Positions 1-7,448 of a DNA stretch of 64,000 bases are shown piece by piece. Source of the stretch: Streptomyces sp. NBC_01335 (GTDB taxonomy: Bacteria > Actinomycetota > Actinomycetes > Streptomycetales > Streptomycetaceae). The stretch is from positions 8,107,001 to 8,171,000 of the forward strand of contig NZ_CP108370.1 in assembly GCF_035953295.1 (NCBI RefSeq), read 5' to 3'. A program made the position numbers and the translations under genes. Numbering within the stretch: the stretch's first letter is position 1; each line of letters opens with the position of its first letter. The notes beneath the pieces were generated by a model. It was given only the letters and a program-made list of their open reading frames with translations, was not told the origin of the DNA and searched no databases.

Positions 1-1314
1 TCCAGTTCACCCGGAGCCCAGGTGGTGTCGACGTTCGCCACCTTCGCCGCCGCGTTCCTGGTTCGGCCGCTCGGCGGACTCGTCTTCGGTCCGCTCGGGG
101 ACCGGGTGGGACGGCAGAAGGTCCTTGCGATCACCATGATCATGATGGCGGCGAGCACCTTCGCCGTCGGCTTCCTCCCCACCTACGCGGCCGTCGGCTT
201 CGCGGCCCCCCTGCTGCTCCTGGTGTGCCGGCTCGTGCAGGGCTTCTCCACGGGCGGGGAGTACGCCGGAGCGACCACGTACATCGCCGAATACGCCCCC
301 GACAAGCGGCGCGGGTTCCTCGGCAGCTGGCTGGACTTCGGCACCTTCGTCGGATACTCGCTGGGCTCGGGCCTGGTCACCGTGCTCACCGCCGTCCTCG
401 GTACCGACGGGCTCACGGACTGGGGCTGGCGCATCCCCTTCTACGTCGCCGGACCGCTGGGGCTGATCGGCCTCTACATGCGCATGAAGCTGGAGGAGAC
501 CCCCGCCTTCCAGCGGCAGGAGGAGGAACAGGCCGAGGCCCTGGCGGAGGCCGGCCCGGTGGAAGAGGCCAGGCAGTCGGGCAAGGGCCGGCTCAAGGAG
601 ATCTTCTCCGAGCACTGGGAGGCCGTGCTGATCTGCATGGGCCTGGTGCTCCTCTACAACGTCACCAACTACATGGTCACGTCCTACCTCCCGACCTACA
701 TGTCGGAGACCCTCGGCGAACCCGAGACCACCTCGCAACTGCTCGTCCTCGGCACCATGCTGCTGGTCGTCCTGACCATCACCACCGTGGGCCGCAGCTC
801 CGACCGGTGGGGCCGCAGGCCGGTGTTCATGGCGGGGAGCGTGGCTCTGGTGGCGCTCTCCATCCCGGCGTTCCTGCTGATCCGGCAGGGCGGAATCCTG
901 CTCCCGGCCTTCGGCTGCGTGATCCTCGGCCTGCTGCTCGTCTGCTTCGCCGGGACCTCGGCCTCCACCCTTCCGGCGCTCTTCCCCACCCGCATCCGGT
1001 ACGGCGCGCTCTCGATCGCGTTCAACATCTCCGTATCGCTCTTCGGCGGAACCACCCCGCTGTTCGCCGCCGGGCTCGTGGAGGCCACCGGCAACGACAT
1101 GGTGCCCGCCTACTACCTGATGGTGGCGGGCGTCATCGGGCTGATCTCCACCCTCTTCCTGCACGAGACGGCCGGTCGCCCGTTGCGCGGCTCCGGGCCG
1201 ATGGTCGAGACGCGCCAGCAGGCGCACCGGCTGGTCTCGGCCAGCCGCACCTCCGCGGGCCGGCAGGCGCGCGACGTCTGGTTCCGGTTGCGCCACGGGC
1301 GGCGACGGGGCTGA
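1..1314 (+). CDS. MHS-family MFS transporter, 5'-truncated
   Basis: This inner-membrane major facilitator probably symports a metabolite or compatible solute with protons. The frame is open from base 1, so the true start and first helix lie outside the window; 437 residues remain. The segment RPLGGLVFGPLGDRVGRQK, near residue 20, is the loop 2-3 signature of the metabolite:H+ symporter (ProP/KgtP-like) group, and hydrophobic helices continue to about residue 385. A charged stretch rich in Glu/Lys/Arg near residues 165-200 is the central cytoplasmic loop. The tail after about residue 395 is Arg-rich and hydrophilic. The substrate cannot be told from sequence alone. It converges on the amidase gene. 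Confidence 0.9.
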   Translation, partial: SSSPGAQVVSTFATFAAAFLVRPLGGLVFGPLGDRVGRQKVLAITMIMMAASTFAVGFLPTYAAVGFAAPLLLLVCRLVQGFSTGGEYAGATTYIAEYAPDKRRGFLGSWLDFGTFVGYSLGSGLVTVLTAVLGTDGLTDWGWRIPFYVAGPLGLIGLYMRMKLEETPAFQRQEEEQAEALAEAGPVEEARQSGKGRLKEIFSEHWEAVLICMGLVLLYNVTNYMVTSYLPTYMSETLGEPETTSQLLVLGTMLLVVLTITTVGRSSDRWGRRPVFMAGSVALVALSIPAFLLIRQGGILLPAFGCVILGLLLVCFAGTSASTLPALFPTRIRYGALSIAFNISVSLFGGTTPLFAAGLVEATGNDMVPAYYLMVAGVIGLISTLFLHETAGRPLRGSGPMVETRQQAHRLVSASRTSAGRQARDVWFRLRHGRRRG

Positions 1315-1318
1315 CGAG

Positions 1319-1356
1319 GGGGAGCGGGCGGTCCCCGTCCGGCGCGACCGCTCCCC
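1319..1356. terminator. Inverted repeat between convergent genes
   Basis: Nine-base arms GGGGAGCGG (1319-1327) and CCGCTCCCC (1348-1356) lie just after the transporter stop and before the amidase stop on the other strand. Placement suggests a two-way terminator. There is no T-tract, which is usual in Streptomyces. Confidence 0.5.
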
Positions 1357-1388
1357 GACCTGGCGTGCGGCCGGGTACCCCGGTCCCC

Positions 1389-1970
1389 TCAGGCGTGGCG
1401 GACGAGCCGCAGATAACGGTCCCAGTCCCAGAGCGGACCGGGATCGGTGTGGTCCGTCCCCGGCACCTCGTAGTGGCCGATGATGTGCGTACGGTCCCTG
1501 GGGATGCCGTGGCGTTCGCAGATGTCGGCGGTGAGCAGCGCCGACCGTTCGTACATCGCCGCGGTGAAGTACTCCGGGCGCTCCACCCAGCCTTCGTGCT
1601 CGATGCCGACGGAACGGACGTTGTAGTCCCAGTTGCCCGCGTGCCAGGCGATGTCCCGCTCCGGTACGCACTGGGCGGTGTAGCCGTCGCCGGACCGCAC
1701 GACGTAGTGGACCGACACCTTCTTCGACGGGTCGCGGAAGATGCCGAGCGTCTGCGTGAAGGCCTGCTGGGTGACGTGGACGACCACCCGGTCGACCCGC
1801 CGGGGCGAGGTGCCCCCGGGCACGGTGTAGTTGGCGGCCGAGGCGGGTGCCCAGCGGGCCAGCGCACTGTCCGTCCCCGCCGAGGGCGCGTCCACCCCGC
1901 GCACCGACGCCGGCAGAAGAAGGCCCGCCGCGGTGCCGGCCACCGCCCGGAGAATCCTTCTGCGGTGCAT
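1389..1970 (-). CDS. Secreted N-acetylmuramoyl-L-alanine amidase
   Basis: A 193-residue exported peptidoglycan amidase (amidase_2 / peptidoglycan-recognition fold) that would cut the bond between N-acetylmuramic acid and L-alanine. The N-terminus MHRRRILRAVAGTAAGLLLP is a Tat-like signal. The mature domain shows the expected zinc-site pattern: His in VVVHVTQQ, the IEHEG motif and the late HYEVPGTDHTDPGP segment. The ATG at 1970 is chosen because GGAGAG lies five bases upstream. An upstream extension to 2150 is open but Arg/Pro-rich and lacks signal-peptide character. It may act in wall turnover; no partner gene is adjacent. Confidence 0.88.
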   Translation of the reverse strand: MHRRRILRAVAGTAAGLLLPASVRGVDAPSAGTDSALARWAPASAANYTVPGGTSPRRVDRVVVHVTQQAFTQTLGIFRDPSKKVSVHYVVRSGDGYTAQCVPERDIAWHAGNWDYNVRSVGIEHEGWVERPEYFTAAMYERSALLTADICERHGIPRDRTHIIGHYEVPGTDHTDPGPLWDWDRYLRLVRHA

Positions 1971-2264
1971 CGTGCTCTCCAGGGGACGGGTACGGATCAC
2001 GGCCGGGGCGCGCGGAACCGCCTCCCGGCGGGTGTGCCCCGGCACGAACGACGAGGTGAACGGCCGTTCGGTTCCCCGCGAGGTCCCCCGAGGCCCACGG
2101 AAGGCCGCGGTCGTCCCGCGCGGGGCCCTTACGGGGGACAGCACCACCATGGAATCAGGGGGAAGACCCCCTGCTCATCGGGATGGTGGCGTCATGGCCG
2201 CCGCGTGTCCCCCTTCATTACGTTTCTTCGGGTAGGCGCACCCGTCCAGAGAGCTGGAGATGCC

Positions 2265-3419
2265 ATGCCCCAGGCGACCACCACCGCCACCGACCCGTCC
2301 GGAGCACGGGCCGCGACCTCTGTCGCCCCGCCCTCCCCGGACGCGGACGGCGACCGGCCCGCCGGACCCGGCGCCCGGCCCGCCCCGCAGGCCGTGCCCG
2401 CCCGGCGGGGCCTCACCGAAGGTGCCCCCGGCGGCAGCGACTTCGCGCCGCTCCTGAAGGCCGTCAAGGGACAGGGGCTGCTGGACCGCCGCACCGGCTG
2501 GTACGCGGCGGGCATCGCCGTGAACGCGCTCTGTCTGGCCGCGGTCGCCACCGGCATCGAACTCCTCGGCGACACCTGGTGGACGCTGCTCCTCGCGGTG
2601 CCGCTGGCCGTCCTGTGGACCCGTACCGCCTTCCTCGGACACGACGCGGGGCACGCCCAGATCACCGGGAACCGCAGAGCGAGCCGGATCATCGGCCTCG
2701 TCCACGGGAACCTTCTCCTCGGCATGAACGAGGCGTGGTGGAACGACAAGCACGTCCGGCACCACGCCAACCCCAATCACATCGACAAGGACCCGGACGT
2801 CGGCGTGGGGGCCCTGGTCTGGACCCAGAAGCAGGCGGCCCAGCGGGAAGGCTTCGCCCGCTGGCTCACCCGCCACCAGGCACGCCTCTTCTTCCCCATG
2901 CTGCTGCTGGAGGGCATCGCGCTGAAGGTCTCCGGCTTCCAGTTCCTGCGCCGGCAGCCCGGCCGCGAGGGCGTGCTGTCCGGGCTGCTGATGGTCGCCC
3001 ACCTCGCGCTCTGGGCGACGCTGTTCCTCACCGCCATGCCGGCCGGAAAGGCGGTCGTCTTCGCACTGGTGCTCCACGCGCTCTTCGGACTGCACCTGGG
3101 GATGGCCTTCGCACCGAACCACAAGGGGATGGAGATGCCCGACCCGGACGGCGACCGCTGGGGCCATCTGCAGCGCCAGGTCCTCACCTCGCGCAACGTG
3201 CGGGGCGCCGTCCTCACCGACTGGTTCCTCGGCGGGCTGAACTACCAGATAGAGCACCATCTCTTCCCGAGCATGCCGCGCCCCCACCTGCGCCTCGCCC
3301 AGCCGCTGGTCGAGGAGTACTGCCACCGGATCGGAATGCCGTACACGGAGACGGGGCTCGTGGAGTCCTACCGCCAGGGCCTGTCCCACATGCACGACGT
3401 GGGAGCTCCGCTGCGGTAG
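2265..3419 (+). CDS. Membrane fatty acid desaturase
   Basis: A 384-residue membrane di-iron desaturase of the FADS/DesA3 type, which would introduce a double bond into an acyl chain with O2 and reduced ferredoxin or flavodoxin. All three histidine boxes are present: HDAGHAQ near residue 125, HVRHHANPNH near 165 and IEHHLFPSMP near 330. Hydrophobic pairs lie between the boxes. The first ~65 residues are a Pro/Ala-rich hydrophilic leader. Start ATG 2265 has GGAG upstream; the frame stays open far upstream but that stretch is shadow of the transporter and amidase genes. Regiospecificity is unknown. Confidence 0.9.
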   Translation: MPQATTTATDPSGARAATSVAPPSPDADGDRPAGPGARPAPQAVPARRGLTEGAPGGSDFAPLLKAVKGQGLLDRRTGWYAAGIAVNALCLAAVATGIELLGDTWWTLLLAVPLAVLWTRTAFLGHDAGHAQITGNRRASRIIGLVHGNLLLGMNEAWWNDKHVRHHANPNHIDKDPDVGVGALVWTQKQAAQREGFARWLTRHQARLFFPMLLLEGIALKVSGFQFLRRQPGREGVLSGLLMVAHLALWATLFLTAMPAGKAVVFALVLHALFGLHLGMAFAPNHKGMEMPDPDGDRWGHLQRQVLTSRNVRGAVLTDWFLGGLNYQIEHHLFPSMPRPHLRLAQPLVEEYCHRIGMPYTETGLVESYRQGLSHMHDVGAPLR

Positions 3420-3496
3420 GCCCGGCGGGGAACCGTACGCGCCGCAGAGGCGTTGTCATGGGTGAAGCGGCTGCGTGCCGCGGAGGAGGCACCATC

Positions 3497-3679
3497 ATGT
3501 CGAACGGCGCGAAGATCGCCATCGGGGGAGTTGTCGTGGCAGCCGTCCTGATCCCGTTCATCGGGTTCTGGTGGGCTCTCGTGGTGCTGATCGGGGTGCC
3601 CACCGCGGGCTATCTGCTGCTCGATCCCTCGCAGCGGCGCAGGATCCGACGTATACGACGCAAGGAGATGGGACGCTGA
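3497..3679 (+). CDS. Small membrane protein, 60 aa
   Basis: A 60-residue protein of unknown function with a near-perfect ribosome site GGAGGAGG seven bases before the ATG. Residues ~6-42 are hydrophobic (two short helices around the FIGFWWALVVLIGVP segment), and the C-terminus is strongly basic (RRRIRRIRRKE), so it should sit in the membrane with a cytoplasmic basic tail. It lies between the desaturase and the MOSC gene and overlaps the MOSC start by four bases (CTGA), so the two are probably translated together. Confidence 0.7.
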   Translation: MSNGAKIAIGGVVVAAVLIPFIGFWWALVVLIGVPTAGYLLLDPSQRRRIRRIRRKEMGR

Positions 3680-4218
3680 ACGGCACAGTCGTGGCGGTGA
3701 GCCGCAGCGGTGAGTACACCTTCACCAAACCGGTCCGGGAGAGCATCACGCTCCGGGCCGGACACGGAGTGGAGGGTGACGTCCACGCGGGCGTCACCGT
3801 CAAGCACCGCAGCAGGGTCGCCCAGGACCCCACCCAGCCCAACCTCCGCCAGGTCCACCTGATCCAGCAGGAACTCTTCGACGAGCTGCGCGCCGACGGT
3901 TTCGACCTGGCCCCCGGCGACCTCGGCGAGAACGTCACCACGCGCGGCCTCGACCTGCTCGCCCTGCCGGTGGGCACCCTGCTGCACCTGGGGGACCAGG
4001 CCGTCGTCGAGGTCACCGGCCTGCGCAATCCGTGCCTCCAGATCGACGCCTTCCGGAGCGGACTGCTCAAGCGCGTCGTCGGGCGCGACGAAGCGGGACG
4101 CGTGGTCCGCAGGGCCGGGATCATGGGAGTGGTGGTGGACGACGGACCCGTGCGAGCCGGAGACACCGTCCGGGCCGAGCTCCCCGTCGGGCCGCACAAG
4201 GCCCTCGACCGCGTCTGA
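3676..4218 (+). CDS. MOSC domain protein (probable CTG start)
   Basis: A 180-residue stand-alone MOSC (MOCO sulfurase C-terminal) protein. This family binds sulfur or metal-sulfur groups for cofactor delivery or detoxification. The family's conserved Cys is in LRNPCLQI near residue 118, and GDVHAGVTVKHRS and GENVTTRGLDLLALP are typical family stretches. No ATG is available near the natural N-terminus. CTG at 3676 gives the expected few residues before VVAVS, overlaps the previous stop as CTGA and has AAGGAG about nine bases upstream. GTG at 3691 or 3697 is the conventional alternative. Coupling to the 60-aa membrane protein is likely. Confidence 0.85.
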   Translation: MNGTVVAVSRSGEYTFTKPVRESITLRAGHGVEGDVHAGVTVKHRSRVAQDPTQPNLRQVHLIQQELFDELRADGFDLAPGDLGENVTTRGLDLLALPVGTLLHLGDQAVVEVTGLRNPCLQIDAFRSGLLKRVVGRDEAGRVVRRAGIMGVVVDDGPVRAGDTVRAELPVGPHKALDRV

Positions 4219-4277
4219 CCCTGGGGCCGCCCCGGGGGCCTGTCGCAAGGGGCGTACGCGGGTGGCGGACGGCCGCC

Positions 4278-5099
4278 TCACGCGGGCCGGGTGGCGAGCG
4301 CGTCGAGTGCGGTCAGGAGCCCGAGAAGCTGCGTACCCCTCCGTACCTGCAGTACCTCGCCCGGCGCGTCGTCCAGCAGGACGAAGGCCATGTCGTCGGT
4401 CCGGGCGACCAGCGACCACCCGGGTCCGTCGACCCGCAGCGTCCGGACGTCCGCGGAGGCGAAGGAGGACCTGATGCGTCCCGGCGGCGGAGGCGAGTCC
4501 AGGTAGTCGCGCGCCTCCTCCAGCGCCCTGCGCACGCCGGGGTGTCCCTTCGTTCCCGGACTCTCCGGCTCCTGGGCCGCGCTCGCTCCGGGACCGGGGA
4601 CCGCCGCGTCGACCTGTTCGCGCCACGACGCCCACCGCGCGGCGATCTCGTCCGCCCCCATCCGCCGCTGCTCCGGTCCCCAGTCGCTCTCCGAAGGGGG
4701 CGTCAGAAGGAGCGCCCCACCGTCCGCGGCGGGCTCGGGGTCGTAGGGTGCGGGCACCCCGGGCGCGGCGACCGCGAGGGCGAGGGGCCAGCCCGGCAGT
4801 GCGCAGACGACCGTGCGGTCGTCGGGCGAGAGCTCGTACGCGATGCCACAGTCCCAGGCGGCGATGGCACCGGCGACGGTGGTGGCGTCCTCGGTCACCA
4901 CGGTCCAGCGGGCACCCGCACCGTCCTGCCCGAGCACGAGGCCGTACCCCTCCTCGTACGGTTCGAGGGAGAGCGAGCGGCACGCGGCCGGGTAGTCGTC
5001 GCCCAGCACGGTGGGGAAGCTCGCGGGGGTCAGCAGGAGCGCGGTCAGCACGTACAGCGTGTCGTCGTCGGCGGCGATCGTGTCGTCCGTCCCGGCCAC
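4278..5099 (-). CDS. Hypothetical protein, 273 aa
   Basis: I do not recognise a family. The product is acidic and soluble, with no signal or membrane segment. It contains TALLLTPASFPTVLGDDY near the N-terminus and a C-terminal half with SWREQVDAAV and a TRTDDM-like patch. GTG 5099 is preferred because GAGGAGG lies about seven bases upstream; the frame opens 19 codons earlier without a ribosome site. It is transcribed divergently from the DUF2236 gene and converges on the MOSC gene. Confidence 0.7.
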   Translation of the reverse strand: MAGTDDTIAADDDTLYVLTALLLTPASFPTVLGDDYPAACRSLSLEPYEEGYGLVLGQDGAGARWTVVTEDATTVAGAIAAWDCGIAYELSPDDRTVVCALPGWPLALAVAAPGVPAPYDPEPAADGGALLLTPPSESDWGPEQRRMGADEIAARWASWREQVDAAVPGPGASAAQEPESPGTKGHPGVRRALEEARDYLDSPPPPGRIRSSFASADVRTLRVDGPGWSLVARTDDMAFVLLDDAPGEVLQVRRGTQLLGLLTALDALATRPA

Positions 5100-5293
5100 G
5101 ATGTCCTCCTCTTGCCTCGAACTCGTTCGTGGGATGCGTCGGCGCACCCTAACCACCCGGTAACCCCGCCGTCGAGACCTCGCGCGGCAGGTGATCGCGG
5201 ACTTCGGGAGCCGGCGTCCCCCTTCCGCGAGCCGGGTCCGGGCGTCTCCCCCGCCCTACAGTGGAGATCCGGACCGACGGAGGGGACGCGGGC

Positions 5294-6199
5294 ATGAAGA
5301 GGTTCGACCGGCTGAAGGAGATCCAAAGTCTCGATCCCGAACAGGACTTCCTCCGGATCTACCGGCTGTCCGTCACACTCGAGTTCCCGTGGGACGTCAC
5401 CCGCGCTCTCGAACTCGCCCTGTACCGCACGTATGCCGTGCCCAGCATCGGCCGACTGCTGGCGACGACGGCGGAGCTGACGGACCGGTCCCAGAAGCGT
5501 TACGACGACACGGCGCTCCTGCTGGACACCGTCGTGGAGCACGGGTTCGACTCCGGAGAAGGCCGTACGGCACTCCGGCGGATCAACGCGATGCACTGCA
5601 GCTACGCCATCAGCAACGACGACATGCGCTACGTGCTCTGCACCTTCGTCGTGGTCCCCAAGCGCTGGCTGGACGCGTACGGCTGGCGCGCGCTGTCCGC
5701 CCACGAACGCCAGGCCTGTGCGGTCTACTACCGCACGCTCGGCGCACACATGGGGATCAAGGACCTGCCCCGCACCTACGAGGAGTTCGAGGAGACCCTC
5801 GACGCCTACGAGAACGCCCACTTCGGGTGGGACGAGGGGGCGAGGAAGGTCTCCGACGCCACCCTGGGCCTGATGGCCTCCTGGTACCCGGCGCCCTTGG
5901 CACCGCTGGTGCGCAAGGCGAGTCTCGCGCTCCTCGACGACGCACTGATCGACGCCTTCCGCTACCGGCGTCCGAGCGCCTTCGCACGCGGTCTGACCAG
6001 GGGAGCGCTGCGTCTGCGGGCGCGGGCGGTCCGGCTGCTTCCGCCGCGGTCCGCGCCGCACTTCGCCCGCCAGAACCCGGAGATCAAGGGCTACCCGGAC
6101 GGGTACGACGTGGCCGCGCTCGGCACCTTCCCCACACCGGGGGTCCGGGGGTGCCCGGTGCCGCACCGCCGCGCGTCGGACGGAGCCGCCGCCGAGTGA
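5294..6199 (+). CDS. Oxygenase MpaB family protein (DUF2236)
   Basis: A 301-residue helical protein resembling the DUF2236 family, which includes MpaB and latex-clearing rubber oxygenase (heme-type oxygenases). Supporting stretches are RINAMHCSYAISNDDMRYVL near residues 95-115, the YRTLGAHMGI segment and the C-terminal RQNPEIKGYPDGYDVAALGTFP pattern. Start ATG 5294 follows GGAGGGGAC. It is monocistronic, divergent from the 273-aa hypothetical gene. The real substrate is unknown and the oxygenase role is inferred from family name only. Confidence 0.78.
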   Translation: MKRFDRLKEIQSLDPEQDFLRIYRLSVTLEFPWDVTRALELALYRTYAVPSIGRLLATTAELTDRSQKRYDDTALLLDTVVEHGFDSGEGRTALRRINAMHCSYAISNDDMRYVLCTFVVVPKRWLDAYGWRALSAHERQACAVYYRTLGAHMGIKDLPRTYEEFEETLDAYENAHFGWDEGARKVSDATLGLMASWYPAPLAPLVRKASLALLDDALIDAFRYRRPSAFARGLTRGALRLRARAVRLLPPRSAPHFARQNPEIKGYPDGYDVAALGTFPTPGVRGCPVPHRRASDGAAAE

Positions 6200-6564
6200 C
6201 CCCACGTGCGGGAGCGGCGCCCGTGTACGCGTGTCCGGTCATCGGCCACGTGGCCATGTGGCCATGCGGACAGGTGGAGGTGATCGGGTTCGGTGGCCGG
6301 AACGGGGCTGTGGGAGGAGTGAGTTCGCGGTGGGCCGGGAAGACTTCGCCGAGCCGCGTGAAGCAGCCGTGTGAAGTGCGGAAGCTCCGCGCGGCGCGAT
6401 CGGTTGTGGCGGGTTCATGGCGACAATCACTGCGTCCGTCCGCTGGCTTTGGGCGACAGAATCAGCCACTCTCCGATCGGTTCGGAGCGGCGATCCGTCA
6501 TATTCCATGAATTTCGAAGTGTGCCCCCGGCATGTACCTCCCGCCGGGCTACCGTCCCCGACTT
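6200..6564. other. Non-coding stretch, 365 bp
   Basis: No supportable gene. It holds a 12-bp palindrome GGCCACGTGGCC (6244-6255) followed by a repeated GTGGCCATG, and a relatively AT-rich part around 6490-6530. Just before the MHYT gene lies a TACCGT hexamer (6550-6555) that fits a -10 element. Confidence 0.5.
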
Positions 6565-7392
6565 ATGGGACACCTGGACCACGCAACCTTCGGCTGGCTG
6601 ACACCCGTGCTGTCGTACGCGATGGCATCGATCGGCGCCGCGCTCGGACTCCGATGCACCGTGCGCGCGCTGCACACCACCGGCCGCTCGCGGCGCAACT
6701 GGCTGCTCACCGCGGCATCCGCCCTCGGCACCGGCATCTGGACGATGCACTTCGTCGCCATGCTCGGATTCGGGGTCACCGGCACCGACATCCGCTACGA
6801 CGTGGGCCTCACCCTGTTCAGCCTGATCGTGGCCGTGCTGGTCGTCGGGATCGGCGTTTTCGCGGTGGGCCACGGCCGCAACCGCGAACGGGCCCTGCTG
6901 ACCGGCGGGCTCACCACCGGGGTCGGTGTCGCGAGCATGCACTACCTCGGCATGGCCGCCATCCACCTGCACGGTGAAGTCCACTACAACCCGGCGATGG
7001 TCGCGGTCTCCGTGGTGATCGCCGTCGTCGCCGCCACCGCGGCCCTCTGGGCTGCCCTCAACATCCACACCCCCGGAGCCGTGGCGCTCGCCTCCCTCGT
7101 GATGGGCGCCGCCGTCAGCTCCATGCACTACACCGGCATGCTCGCGGTCGGCGTCGAAGTCGCCCCGTCCGCCGCACCCCTGACCGGGGCCACGGCCATG
7201 CAGTTCATCTTCCCCCTGACCGTCGGGCTCGGTTCCTACCTCTTCCTCACCTCGGCGTTCGTCGCGCTCTCTCCCACGGCGCGGGACGCCGACACCGAGA
7301 CCGACGCCTACGTGTCCGCCTCGGCCGCACGCGCCCGGCACACCGACCGACTCACCACACCCGGCGACCCCTCCGCGGCCGCCACCCGCTGA
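6565..7392 (+). CDS. MHYT-domain integral membrane sensor protein
   Basis: A 275-residue polytopic protein built from MHYT repeats, which are proposed to bind copper and sense gases such as O2, CO or NO. The signature motifs WTMHFVAM, ASMHYLGMAAI and SSMHYTGMLA recur in order, each at a helix end. The C-terminal ~40 residues are hydrophilic. There is no GGDEF, kinase or other output domain, so signalling would need a partner. ATG 6565 (MGHLDHATFGW) matches the usual family start; ATG 6532 is the alternative. Neither has a clear ribosome site, and TACCGT nine bases upstream suggests a very short or absent leader. Confidence 0.82.
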   Translation: MGHLDHATFGWLTPVLSYAMASIGAALGLRCTVRALHTTGRSRRNWLLTAASALGTGIWTMHFVAMLGFGVTGTDIRYDVGLTLFSLIVAVLVVGIGVFAVGHGRNRERALLTGGLTTGVGVASMHYLGMAAIHLHGEVHYNPAMVAVSVVIAVVAATAALWAALNIHTPGAVALASLVMGAAVSSMHYTGMLAVGVEVAPSAAPLTGATAMQFIFPLTVGLGSYLFLTSAFVALSPTARDADTETDAYVSASAARARHTDRLTTPGDPSAAATR

Positions 7393-7448
7393 CCGGCCAC
7401 CGTACCCGTCCCCCGACCCGCCCCTTTCCCGACCGGAACGAGGAGGCC

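Noticed and set aside
225..3419. A very long + strand open frame spanning the transporter, amidase and desaturase regions
   Set aside because: Only the part from 2265 encodes a recognisable protein; the rest is Arg/Pro-rich shadow of real genes in other frames.
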